Source of the DNA: Chitinophaga pinensis
Lineage (GTDB): Bacteria; Bacteroidota; Bacteroidia; Flavobacteriales_D; Crocinitomicaceae
DNA: 12,367 bases
NCBI GenBank assembly: GCA_945861175.1
Contig: CAMATR010000018.1
Location: forward strand, 1 to 12,367
Direction: 5' to 3'
The notes under the pieces are model-generated. The model was not told the DNA's origin and did no database searches. It was given only the letters and a program-made list of their open reading frames with translations. Below, piece after piece: positions 5,541 to 12,367 of this stretch. Both the position numbers and the translations under genes were made by a program. Within the stretch, counting starts at the first letter, position 1. Each line of letters opens with the position of its first letter.

Positions 5541-6782
5541 TTATAAGTCTTTTATGTTAAGGTGCCTGAGTTTCGGCGCTAGCTTAGCTGTTACGGACAC
5601 TACCAAAATGGTCAATATCCCTCCAAGAATAATTGAAGGTTTCAAACCAAAGGCGCGCGCTGTTGCTCCCGACTCAAAAGCACCGATCTCGTTTGAAGAC
5701 CCAATAAAAATGCCATTTACAGCAGAAACTCTTCCGCGCATGTTATCGGGAGTTGCAAGCTGTAAAATAGTGTGTCGAATTACAACACTTACATTGTCAA
5801 AGGCACCCGTAAGAAATAAGAAGAAAAATGCGAGCCAAATATTTTCTGATAATCCAAAGAAAATAGTTGACAATCCAAAAGCCGCTACCGATAAAAATAA
5901 ATTTCTCCCTGCATTTTTGGTAGGCGGTTTGTAAGCAATAATAAATGCCATAAGAACGGCCCCTAATGCTGGCGCGGCGCGAAGAAAACCTAATTCAATA
6001 GCCCCGGCATGCAAAACTTTATCTGCAAACGCTGGTAATAAAGCAACCGCACCACCAAACAATACCGCAAACAAGTCTAATGATAAGGCTCCCAAGACTA
6101 TTTGATTTTTAAAAACAAATTTTATTCCTGCTGTCAAGCTTTCGTAAAGTGTTTCCGACTTTTCTCTAGAAGGGATCGGTTTTGAAGCAATAAAAAGAAA
6201 TGCCAAAAAGGATAAAGAAATAAAGGCTATATCAACAGTGTAAGCCGCTGTATATCCAACAGCAATGAGCAAGCCTGCCACCGACGGTCCAAGTATAGAG
6301 GCGCTGTGCCATACAGTACTGTTCCAAGTGGCCGCATTCGCATACAATGCTCGCGGTACAATCTGCGATAAAATTGATGGAAATGCCGCAGACAAAAATC
6401 CCCTTATCACCCCCACCAAAACAATCATCGAAAAAATTGGAAGCGTGCCGTAGTTTTTAATGAAAGAGCTCGCATCAGTGGAAAGGTACAAAAGGGCCCC
6501 TGTCACTAAAATGAAAAGAAATGTAAATAATAAAATGATTTTCTTTCTGTTAAATGTGTCAGCAATATGCCCTGAAAAAATAGAAATCACAATAAAAGGG
6601 ATTGCCTCAGAAAGACCAATCATCCCGAGTGCAAAAACATCTTTTGTAATAGCATATACCTGCCAAGCAACTATGACACTTTGCATGGTAATCCCCATTG
6701 TTAGGAGGAATCTGTTTGCGAGGTAAAATTTGTATTCCCTTAAACGAAAAACGGCATAGGGATCATGGGATATTTCTTTCAT
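5541..6782 (-). CDS. MFS transporter, EntS/MFS_3-type exporter
   Basis: This is a 413-residue polytopic membrane protein, the usual length for a 12-helix major facilitator. The N-terminal part (YKFYLANRFLLTMGITMQSVIVAWQVYAIT) and motif A GHIADTFNRKKI (residues 71-82) place it with the EntS/MFS_3 branch, as does NMRGRVSAVNGIFIGSSNEIGAFESG near the C-terminus. Family members export siderophores or drugs, or have no known substrate; no siderophore genes are nearby, so the substrate is open. It begins 20 nt after gatC on the same strand and is probably co-transcribed with gatC and plsC. Confidence 0.93.
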   Translation of the reverse strand: MKEISHDPYAVFRLREYKFYLANRFLLTMGITMQSVIVAWQVYAITKDVFALGMIGLSEAIPFIVISIFSGHIADTFNRKKIILLFTFLFILVTGALLYLSTDASSFIKNYGTLPIFSMIVLVGVIRGFLSAAFPSILSQIVPRALYANAATWNSTVWHSASILGPSVAGLLIAVGYTAAYTVDIAFISLSFLAFLFIASKPIPSREKSETLYESLTAGIKFVFKNQIVLGALSLDLFAVLFGGAVALLPAFADKVLHAGAIELGFLRAAPALGAVLMAFIIAYKPPTKNAGRNLFLSVAAFGLSTIFFGLSENIWLAFFFLFLTGAFDNVSVVIRHTILQLATPDNMRGRVSAVNGIFIGSSNEIGAFESGATARAFGLKPSIILGGILTILVVSVTAKLAPKLRHLNIKDL

Positions 6783-6802
6783 TCCTTGATGAAAAATAGC
6801 GC

Positions 6803-7093
6803 CTACTTATCCAATACTTTGGGTATTCTGAAGTAATCAGAATCTTTCTTTGGTGCGTTTTTAAGTGCCTCTGGTTGAGTAATCGTGTTTTCCGAAACAT
6901 CGTCACGCAACTTGTTGACCTCATCATTCATAAAAATAAGCGGCTCGATATTCTCCGTTGGGACTTCATTTAGTTTATCCATAAAAGAAATAATATTTTC
7001 CATATCCTTAAGAATAGCCTCTTTTTTTGAGCCCTCAAACTCTAGGCGAGCAAGATGTGCAATATGGTCTACTATTTCTTCTGTTATTTTCAT
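6803..7093 (-). CDS. gatC: Asp-tRNA(Asn)/Glu-tRNA(Gln) amidotransferase subunit C
   Basis: This 96-residue protein is the typical size for GatC. It shows the family pattern: ITEEIVDHIAHLARLEF at the start, ISFMDKLNEVPTENIEPL in the middle and LRDDVSENTITQPEALKNAP...YFRIPKVLDK at the end. GatC is the small belt-like subunit that holds GatA and GatB together in the GatCAB complex, which amidates mischarged Glu-tRNA(Gln) or Asp-tRNA(Asn). gatA and gatB are not in the window, so the complex is encoded at separate loci. It lies 34 nt after plsC and 20 nt before the MFS gene. Confidence 0.95.
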   Translation of the reverse strand: MKITEEIVDHIAHLARLEFEGSKKEAILKDMENIISFMDKLNEVPTENIEPLIFMNDEVNKLRDDVSENTITQPEALKNAPKKDSDYFRIPKVLDK

Positions 7094-7127
7094 GGTACGA
7101 AATTAATGAATTTGTATGATTTTAAAC

Positions 7128-7901
7128 TCAATGTTGAGCTTTCATTAGGAGTTCTGGATATTCTTTAATTAAAGGCTCATTTATAGTGTCAAAGCAAACA
7201 TTTAACAATTCTATTTCAGACAATAGGCTGACTTTTTCAGCACTCAAAAACGGGTGTATGTAAACTCTAGAAATACCCGGCCTAGCAAGTCCTAAGAGCT
7301 TTCCGGGATCAGAAAAGAGCAGAAAATTATTGGTAAATGTTATTGGCACAATCGGCACCCCCAATTCCTTCGCGAGTTTGAACGCACCCGCTTTAAAAGG
7401 AAGCATCGCAGGGTTACCTGCATCCGGTATTGTACCCTCAGGAAAAATAACAAGGCTCCACCCACCCTTCACAGCATTCTTGGCTAATCCAAATGATTTT
7501 GCAGCTTTTGCCCTGTCTTTTCTATGAACCGGAATATTCAATCCTTTGAAATAAGTGCGAATGATTGGGTAGCTTAAAATTTCGCCTTTACCAAGAAATA
7601 AAAATGGATGCTTTGGCATAAGCGAATGCATCACAAAAATATCGAGGTAAGAAGAGTGATTAGAAACGATGACATATGGCCCTTCTGGTAATTCAGCATC
7701 TAGCATTTTCTTAATAGGATAAAAACAAAAAATCCGCATGCACCAACTCCAGCATACAAACAAACGAAAACTAGATGTTTTCCAAGCGGGAACGGCTAAC
7801 AGAATGTAGAAAAAAGGATAGAACAAGATAGCGAAGAACACAAAAACAGTTCCAACATACAATTTCCATAAGAAACCGAAAAACCCTTTTATTGACCTCA
7901 T
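7128..7901 (-). CDS. plsC: 1-acyl-sn-glycerol-3-phosphate acyltransferase (PlsC family)
   Basis: A 257-residue acyltransferase with the four conserved blocks in order: catalytic NHSSYLD (H82, D87), GLNIPVHRKD (120-129), FPEGT (153-157) and VPIVPITF (182-189). A hydrophobic segment at residues about 17-38 would anchor it in the inner membrane. The likely reaction is transfer of an acyl group to lysophosphatidic acid, giving phosphatidic acid for phospholipid synthesis. Bacteroidota also carry PlsC-like enzymes that act on ornithine lipids, so the substrate is not certain. It is the first gene of the leftward plsC-gatC-MFS cluster. Confidence 0.92.
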   Translation of the reverse strand: MRSIKGFFGFLWKLYVGTVFVFFAILFYPFFYILLAVPAWKTSSFRLFVCWSWCMRIFCFYPIKKMLDAELPEGPYVIVSNHSSYLDIFVMHSLMPKHPFLFLGKGEILSYPIIRTYFKGLNIPVHRKDRAKAAKSFGLAKNAVKGGWSLVIFPEGTIPDAGNPAMLPFKAGAFKLAKELGVPIVPITFTNNFLLFSDPGKLLGLARPGISRVYIHPFLSAEKVSLLSEIELLNVCFDTINEPLIKEYPELLMKAQH

Positions 7902-7991
7902 GTTCTAAAATTAAGCAAATACAACGCGTCTTTATTCAACTTATCCATTTATCATCTTAAAAAACTAAATTTGCAACGAACACAGGGTACT
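7902..7991. promoter_or_regulatory. Divergent promoter region between plsC and trpS
   Basis: On the + strand TAAATTTG (7966-7973) is an exact match to the Bacteroidota -7 box TAnnTTTG, about 18 nt before the trpS ATG at 7992; no clean -33 TTTG is seen at the usual distance. On the - strand TGTATTTG (complement of 7914-7921) is a one-mismatch candidate for plsC. Placing the -7 box here also argues against any trpS start upstream of 7992. Confidence 0.5.
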
Positions 7992-8960
7992 ATGGCAAGA
8001 ATTCTTACAGGTGTACAAAGCACAGGCACGCCTCATTTAGGAAATATTTTGGGAGCAATTCAACCTGCAATTCAAATGGCGCATCAAGCTGAAAACGATT
8101 CGTTTCTCTTCATTGCAGACATGCACTCATTAACTCAAATAAAAGAAGGTGATGTACTGCGTGAAAACACCTACAGCACAGCTGCAGCTTGGCTGGCATT
8201 TGGTTTGGATACATCGCGTGTTGTTTTTTATCGACAAAGTGATGTCCCTGAAACTGCTGAACTTGCGTGGTACTTAAGCTGCTTTTTTCCTTATCAACGC
8301 TTGATACTTGCTCATTCATTTAAAGATAAAGCAGATCGGCTAGAGGATGTAAATGCTGGCCTATTTTCATACCCAATGCTCATGGCCGCCGACATACTGC
8401 TTTATGATGCGGAATTTGTACCTGTAGGCAAAGATCAATTACAGCACATTGAAATGACAAGAGATGTTGCTTCGCGTTACAATCATCAAATGGGAGATAC
8501 ATTTGTCTTACCAGAAGCAAAAATCGATGAAAACGCCATGTACGTGACCGGCACAGACGGGCAAAAAATGAGCAAATCAAGAAATAACTATATTGATATT
8601 TTTCTCCCTGAAAAAGACCTTAGAAAGCAAGTAATGTCGATTCAGACTGACAGCAAACAGCTAGAAGACCCTAAAGACCCAGACAGCTGCAATATTTTCT
8701 CAATTTATAAATTACTAGCAACGAATGAGGAAATTTCCACAATGCGTTCCAATTATGCAGCTGGTAATTATGGTTACGGCCATGCCAAACAGGCATTGTT
8801 AGACTTAATCATGTATGCTTTTCGTGAGCAGAGAGAAAAGTATTATCACCTTATGCAAAACCGATCAGAAATTGATGCCGCATTATCCTCGGGGGCGCTA
8901 AAAGCGAAATCTGTGGCACAAAAAGTACTAACGCGTATCCGGACTAAATCGGGTTATTAA
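7992..8960 (+). CDS. trpS: Tryptophanyl-tRNA synthetase
   Basis: A 322-residue class I synthetase. It begins MARILTGVQSTGTPHLGNILGA, where PHLGN (14-18) is the HIGH-type signature. YPMLMAADILLYDAEFVPVGKDQLQHIEMTRD (127-158) is the tryptophan and dimer-region signature, and KMSKS is at 192-196. It charges tRNA(Trp) in the cytosol. An in-frame TTG at 7971 would add seven residues but falls in the -7 promoter box, and the ATG at 7992 gives the standard N-terminus, so the ATG was chosen. It is divergent from plsC; the lipoprotein gene follows 58 nt after its stop with its own promoter. Confidence 0.97.
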   Translation: MARILTGVQSTGTPHLGNILGAIQPAIQMAHQAENDSFLFIADMHSLTQIKEGDVLRENTYSTAAAWLAFGLDTSRVVFYRQSDVPETAELAWYLSCFFPYQRLILAHSFKDKADRLEDVNAGLFSYPMLMAADILLYDAEFVPVGKDQLQHIEMTRDVASRYNHQMGDTFVLPEAKIDENAMYVTGTDGQKMSKSRNNYIDIFLPEKDLRKQVMSIQTDSKQLEDPKDPDSCNIFSIYKLLATNEEISTMRSNYAAGNYGYGHAKQALLDLIMYAFREQREKYYHLMQNRSEIDAALSSGALKAKSVAQKVLTRIRTKSGY

Positions 8961-8997
8961 TTTTGAAGCATTTTTAATTTGGATTTCTTTATATTTG
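8961..8997 (+). promoter_or_regulatory. Bacteroidota-type promoter for the OppA-like lipoprotein
   Basis: TATATTTG (8990-8997) matches the -7 consensus TAnnTTTG exactly, with TTTTG at 8961-8965 as a possible -33 element at slightly long spacing. This places the transcript start near 9003, about 16 nt before the ATG at 9019, and separates this gene from trpS. Confidence 0.5.
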
Positions 8998-9018
8998 CTT
9001 AGACTTAAATCTTTTTCC

Positions 9019-10728
9019 ATGAAAAAAATAATTTACTTTATTACTATAATTTTTGCGCTTGTATTGAGCTCATGTGGGACCAACGAAACATCTCCTAGAG
9101 AAGCGATCGGGGGAAAAGTTTATGGTGGCGAGTTCAGATTTATGTCCGCCGAAAAGGTTGAAAATCTTTTTACAGTCTCTTCAATTGATATTTATTCCCA
9201 ACGCTTAAATTCTCAAATTTTCGAGTCCTTAGTGAAATTGGATATAGAATCTTTTAAAGTTGTTCCTTCAATTGCAGCGTCCTATGAAGTAAGTAGTAAT
9301 GCAAAATCATTCACTTTTAAGATTCGAAGAGGAATCCGTTTTCACGATGATGATTGCTTTGGTGGAGAGGGCCGTGAATTAACAGCGGCAGATGTAAAAT
9401 TTTCCCTTGAATTGGCCTGCTCAGGTTTAAAAATGAATAATATGAGTTACCTTTTAGTTGATAGAATTGAAGGTGGGCGGGACTTCTTTAATAGGACAAG
9501 AAAAAACTTGTCTAAAGAGGGTGTTTCTGGCATACAAGTGCTCGATAAACAAACTATTCAAATTAATTTAAATGAACCATTTATTGGCTTTGATAAGATT
9601 CTTTCTCACACAAATCTTGGGATTTTTCCAAAAGAGGCATACGACATGTACGGGGCAGAATTAGGAAAGCACCCAGTTGGTACGGGGCCTTTTATGTTAG
9701 AAAAAATGGATAAGGAGGGCGTTATATTAAAGCGAAATCCTCATTACTGGAGAAAAGATGAATTTGGTAATCAACTACCGTTCTTAGACAAGATAAGTAT
9801 GACTTATGTCAAAGACAAGAAAAGTGAGTTACTCGCATTCAGAAAACGAGAGATCGATTTAGTACTTGAAATTCCTGTAGAAGAAATTGATAATATATTG
9901 GGCAGTTTAAAAGAGGCGCAAGCTGGAAAAAATGTTAAACACCGGGTTGAATCTAAATCAAGTATGAGTATGAATTATGTGGCATTTGCGTACGAAAGTG
10001 CGGAATTTAGGGATATAAATGTTCGCAGAGCTCTTAATAAGGCGATTGATAAAAAAATCATTGTCAACCAACAATTAATGGGCGAGGGATGGGCAGCTGA
10101 AAATGGTTTTGTTCCTGTCATGCCAAATTATCATAACGAAACAGTAGTTGGTCATAAATATGAAGTGGAAGAAGCGCGTGCACTCCTGGCAGCCGCAGGT
10201 TATCCTAACGGAAAGGGATTTCCAAAACTAGACTTTTATGTCAATTCTATAGAGGGATCATCCAATCATAAAATGTGTCAAGGCATAGCCCAACAACTCA
10301 AAGAGAATTTAAATATCGATTTAAATATAAAGCTGTGTTCTTATGAACAACGAAATAAAGCTATAGCAAACGGTACTGCAAAAATTTGGCGTTCTGGTTG
10401 GATTGCCGATTATCCTGATGCAGAGAGTTTTTTGAGTTTGTTTTACAGCAAAAACATCAAACAAGATGGAGGCGAAGTGAATGCCTTTAAATTTGTGGAC
10501 AGTAATTATGATCAACTATTTGAAATAGCTATGAAAGAACTCGATGAAGCAAAACGCAATGAGCTCTTTGCATTGTGTGATCAAATTATCATCGATAAAG
10601 CCCCTGTTGTGCCAATGCTGACGGATGATTTCATGGCTATGGTCAATGCGCGTGTAAGAGATTTCAAGACAAATTCGATGGAAGCTTTGGATTTTTCATC
10701 CATCTTCATCAAAGAACCAAAAAAATAA
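9019..10728 (+). CDS. Peptide/solute-binding lipoprotein of the SBP_bac_5 (OppA/DppA) family
   Basis: This 569-residue protein starts MKKIIYFITIIFALVLSSC, a lipoprotein signal with lipobox LSSC and acylated Cys19, so it should be membrane-anchored outside the cytoplasm. Family features follow: FESLVKLD (68-75), FKIRRGIRFHD (100-110), LTAADVKFSLE (121-131), HPVGTGPF (218-225), RNPHYW (239-244) and a C-terminal APVVPM. Such proteins bind oligopeptides or other solutes and pass them to an ABC permease. No permease or ATPase gene of that kind adjoins it, so it is an orphan here. An in-frame TTG at 8995 lies within the promoter and would spoil the lipoprotein signal; the ATG at 9019 is preferred. 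It converges on recO. Confidence 0.93.
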   Translation: MKKIIYFITIIFALVLSSCGTNETSPREAIGGKVYGGEFRFMSAEKVENLFTVSSIDIYSQRLNSQIFESLVKLDIESFKVVPSIAASYEVSSNAKSFTFKIRRGIRFHDDDCFGGEGRELTAADVKFSLELACSGLKMNNMSYLLVDRIEGGRDFFNRTRKNLSKEGVSGIQVLDKQTIQINLNEPFIGFDKILSHTNLGIFPKEAYDMYGAELGKHPVGTGPFMLEKMDKEGVILKRNPHYWRKDEFGNQLPFLDKISMTYVKDKKSELLAFRKREIDLVLEIPVEEIDNILGSLKEAQAGKNVKHRVESKSSMSMNYVAFAYESAEFRDINVRRALNKAIDKKIIVNQQLMGEGWAAENGFVPVMPNYHNETVVGHKYEVEEARALLAAAGYPNGKGFPKLDFYVNSIEGSSNHKMCQGIAQQLKENLNIDLNIKLCSYEQRNKAIANGTAKIWRSGWIADYPDAESFLSLFYSKNIKQDGGEVNAFKFVDSNYDQLFEIAMKELDEAKRNELFALCDQIIIDKAPVVPMLTDDFMAMVNARVRDFKTNSMEALDFSSIFIKEPKK

Positions 10729-10787
10729 GCTAAATATTACTTATTAAAGAAAGTTCCTTTCAGAGTCCTTGTCCTTACAGGATCATT

Positions 10788-11489
10788 TCATGTGTATAAA
10801 ATCTCCCTGATTACTTTTAAAGAACGTTCGACATTGAAGTTGGGAATGTGCAGTTCGTAATATCGAATCATCATCTCCAGGGCTATTCGTTTGTCTTCGA
10901 GTAGATACTGCCCTGATCTTAATCCACGCAGGGTGTCCTGAATCAAAAACACCGCTCTTCCTTCCCTAACAAGTTCCCCAGAAAGATCAACATCAGAAAA
11001 AGATCCCTCATTTAAATAAAAATAGCGCTTATTAGTGCTTCCAACTAATGGTTCTATTCCTAAGTGGCCAGCGAATTCAATCAAAAAATCAAGCGCTAGC
11101 ATGCTCCCGTCCAAGTTCATCTGCTCGTTCACTTTTTCCAGATACATTTCTAAAAAGGCATATAATTCTTGATCGGATTGTTCAGTTTTAAGTGAATTTC
11201 TCAGAACGTCGGCAATGAAGAATGCCACCGTTGAGAGCAAAGGATTTAATACAAAAAGATTTAAATTCACGTAAGTCTTCGCCTCTGTTAACTTGCCAAG
11301 TTCACTATCAGGACGTTTATAAAAGATTAATTCGCATAGTGCACAGGGATAGAGCGAAGCAGCTTTTTTTTTGCCTCCTTGAAATAGAAAATTTTGCAAG
11401 CCAAATTCACGTGTATAAAACGTGGCGATTAAACTGCTTTCTGAATATGAAAACTTGTGTAAAAATATTGCCTTAGCTGATTGTTTCAA
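10788..11489 (-). CDS. recO: DNA repair protein RecO
   Basis: This 233-residue protein has the RecO N-terminal OB-fold pattern (KAIFLHKFSYSESSLIATFYTREFGLQNFLFQGG) and the helical C-terminal part (LLSTVAFFIADVLRNSL..., LDFLIEFAGHLGIEPL). RecO works with RecR to load RecA on gapped DNA during RecF-pathway repair and recombination. There is no Cys4 zinc finger. The start is a TTG at 11489-11487 whose last two bases are shared with the porZ TGA stop (11488-11486). The next upstream in-frame stop is only about ten codons away with no ATG or GTG between, so TTG is the only reasonable start and translation is probably coupled to porZ. In the 59 nt between its stop and the lipoprotein stop only weak 4-5 bp hairpins are seen. 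Confidence 0.93.
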   Translation of the reverse strand: MKQSAKAIFLHKFSYSESSLIATFYTREFGLQNFLFQGGKKKAASLYPCALCELIFYKRPDSELGKLTEAKTYVNLNLFVLNPLLSTVAFFIADVLRNSLKTEQSDQELYAFLEMYLEKVNEQMNLDGSMLALDFLIEFAGHLGIEPLVGSTNKRYFYLNEGSFSDVDLSGELVREGRAVFLIQDTLRGLRSGQYLLEDKRIALEMMIRYYELHIPNFNVERSLKVIREILYT

Positions 11490-12367
11490 TTGGATTGGTT
11501 TATAATCACAACTTTACCAACCTTTCTGCCCTCTCCTTCATTTACCACCGACCAAATCAAATAGACGCCTGACGTAACGCGCTCGCCTGATAATGTTTTA
11601 CCATCCCAACTGGCTGTTCCGCCGTTTGACGTTGTCTTGTAAACCAAGTTTCCTGCAACATCCGTTATTTTAACATCGGAATTATATCGAATTCCTTGAA
11701 TGGTAATCGGCCCTTGAAAATCAGGTCGCGCAGGATTTGGAAACACGTTAACTGAAGAATATTCGGTATCTTCGTAAGTGGCATCTGTTCTGTAGGATAT
11801 CAATCCATTGTCCGTTATAATGTATAGCTCCCCCGTGTTCTGATCCAACTCTAAATCAAGAATGTTATTTGAAATAAGTGGAGAATTATCTACTGTATGT
11901 TGTTCAAGAATTTCAAGACCATCAGCTGAGAGTAAGATTATTCCTGAATTCGCCGTTGCCATCCACTTGCGGTTTCCCCCATCTACTTCAATGTCGGTTA
12001 TACTGGTGTTTCCCAAAACATACTCGACATTTCCCTCATACTCAAGTTTTATGCGCTGTGCGTTATAATCCCCCGCTACAGCAGTAAAAGCAGACTCAGA
12101 ATTATACAATACGGCAAATCCATTATCGGTGCCTATCCAAATCTTGTTGTCAAAATCAACAGCAATTGCTGTAACTCGATCAGATGGCAATGCTCCCGTA
12201 TTGGTTCCGGTATTCAGTCTAACCAATTGATCATCTGATGGGTCGCTCAACGTGTTATTGTGATTATATCCAATCAATCCTGCGCCGTCAAGTGAAAACC
12301 ATTTGTTGTCATTGTAATCAATTGCTAATTTTCTCGAGTACTTATTTTTTGCCGCTGATCCACAATC
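11486..12367 (-). CDS. porZ: PorZ-like type IX secretion protein, C-terminal part
   Basis: The frame remains open to the window edge, so the N-terminus lies beyond base 12367; 293 residues are visible. They show beta-propeller blades of the two-component-regulator type (VTAIAVDFDNKIWIGTDNG, ITDIEVDGGNRKWMATANSG, ILDLELDQNTGELYIITDNG). A C-terminal immunoglobulin-like domain follows, with NVFPNPARPDFQGPITI, VKITDVAGNLVYKT, TASWDGKTLSGERVTSGVYL and KVVIIN at the end. This is the PorZ layout: in Porphyromonas gingivalis PorZ is part of the surface attachment complex with PorU, PorV and PorQ and delivers anionic lipopolysaccharide to T9SS cargo. A sorting-domain end fits. Other propeller proteins with T9SS tails are possible, but the specific C-terminal pattern and coupling to recO favour PorZ. 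Confidence 0.78.
   Translation of the reverse strand, partial: DCGSAAKNKYSRKLAIDYNDNKWFSLDGAGLIGYNHNNTLSDPSDDQLVRLNTGTNTGALPSDRVTAIAVDFDNKIWIGTDNGFAVLYNSESAFTAVAGDYNAQRIKLEYEGNVEYVLGNTSITDIEVDGGNRKWMATANSGIILLSADGLEILEQHTVDNSPLISNNILDLELDQNTGELYIITDNGLISYRTDATYEDTEYSSVNVFPNPARPDFQGPITIQGIRYNSDVKITDVAGNLVYKTTSNGGTASWDGKTLSGERVTSGVYLIWSVVNEGEGRKVGKVVIINQSN

Noticed and set aside
5329..5934. Open + strand frame of about 200 codons spanning the end of the M42 gene and the MFS gene
   Set aside because: Its first part is an out-of-frame reading of the M42 gene and the rest is antisense to the MFS exporter; composition is unlike a protein and both real genes are well supported.
10741..10787. Bidirectional terminator between the lipoprotein gene and recO
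   Set aside because: Only 4-5 bp stems (GAAAG/CTTTC and TCCT/AGGA) without a good T tract.
11222..11476. 84-codon + strand frame opposite recO
   Set aside because: It is antisense to a well-conserved RecO sequence and lacks any recognisable domain.

Overview
The window reads as chromosome of a Bacteroidota bacterium, most likely a Flavobacteriales relative; no narrower name is justified. The reasons are a type IX secretion system (T9SS) substrate tail with SprB-type repeats and a CHU_C sorting domain at the left edge, a PorZ-like T9SS protein at the right edge, Bacteroidota-style -7 boxes (TAnnTTTG) before trpS and the lipoprotein gene, and moderate-to-low GC.

Layout. 1-762 (+) is the 3' end of a large secreted surface protein. 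About 763-4120 is an accessory patch. It holds a long imperfect hairpin, then a full-length RhuM-family gene (1161-2015), a DUF4143-type AAA ATPase (2244-3356) and a second, 3'-truncated RhuM gene (3602-4090). Three copies of a palindromic intergenic repeat (R1 about 969-1103, R2 about 2010-2134, R3 about 3441-3544) surround these genes. A short signal-peptide-bearing frame (4126-4323, -) at the right edge of the patch may be the stub of a disrupted gene.

From 4478 on the window is ordinary housekeeping and transport: an M42 aminopeptidase (+), then a leftward cluster plsC-gatC-MFS exporter (7901 to 5541), a divergent trpS (+), an OppA-like lipoprotein (+), and a leftward porZ-recO pair overlapping by 4 nt at the right end.

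The most unusual signal is inside the two RhuM genes. They are near-identical at their 5' ends and leaders and similar from codon ~82 to ~138, but almost unrelated across the DNA-binding segment (codons ~30-80). Each carries a perfect DNA palindrome at codons 61-69, centred within 1 nt of the same gene coordinate, with completely different sequence in the two genes. This suggests that a recognition domain and a palindromic site form one exchangeable cassette, possibly a reader with its own target written into the gene. The position and perfection of the palindromes are visible in the sequence; the functional link is inference.

No tRNA, rRNA, CRISPR array, recognisable transposase or integrase was found.
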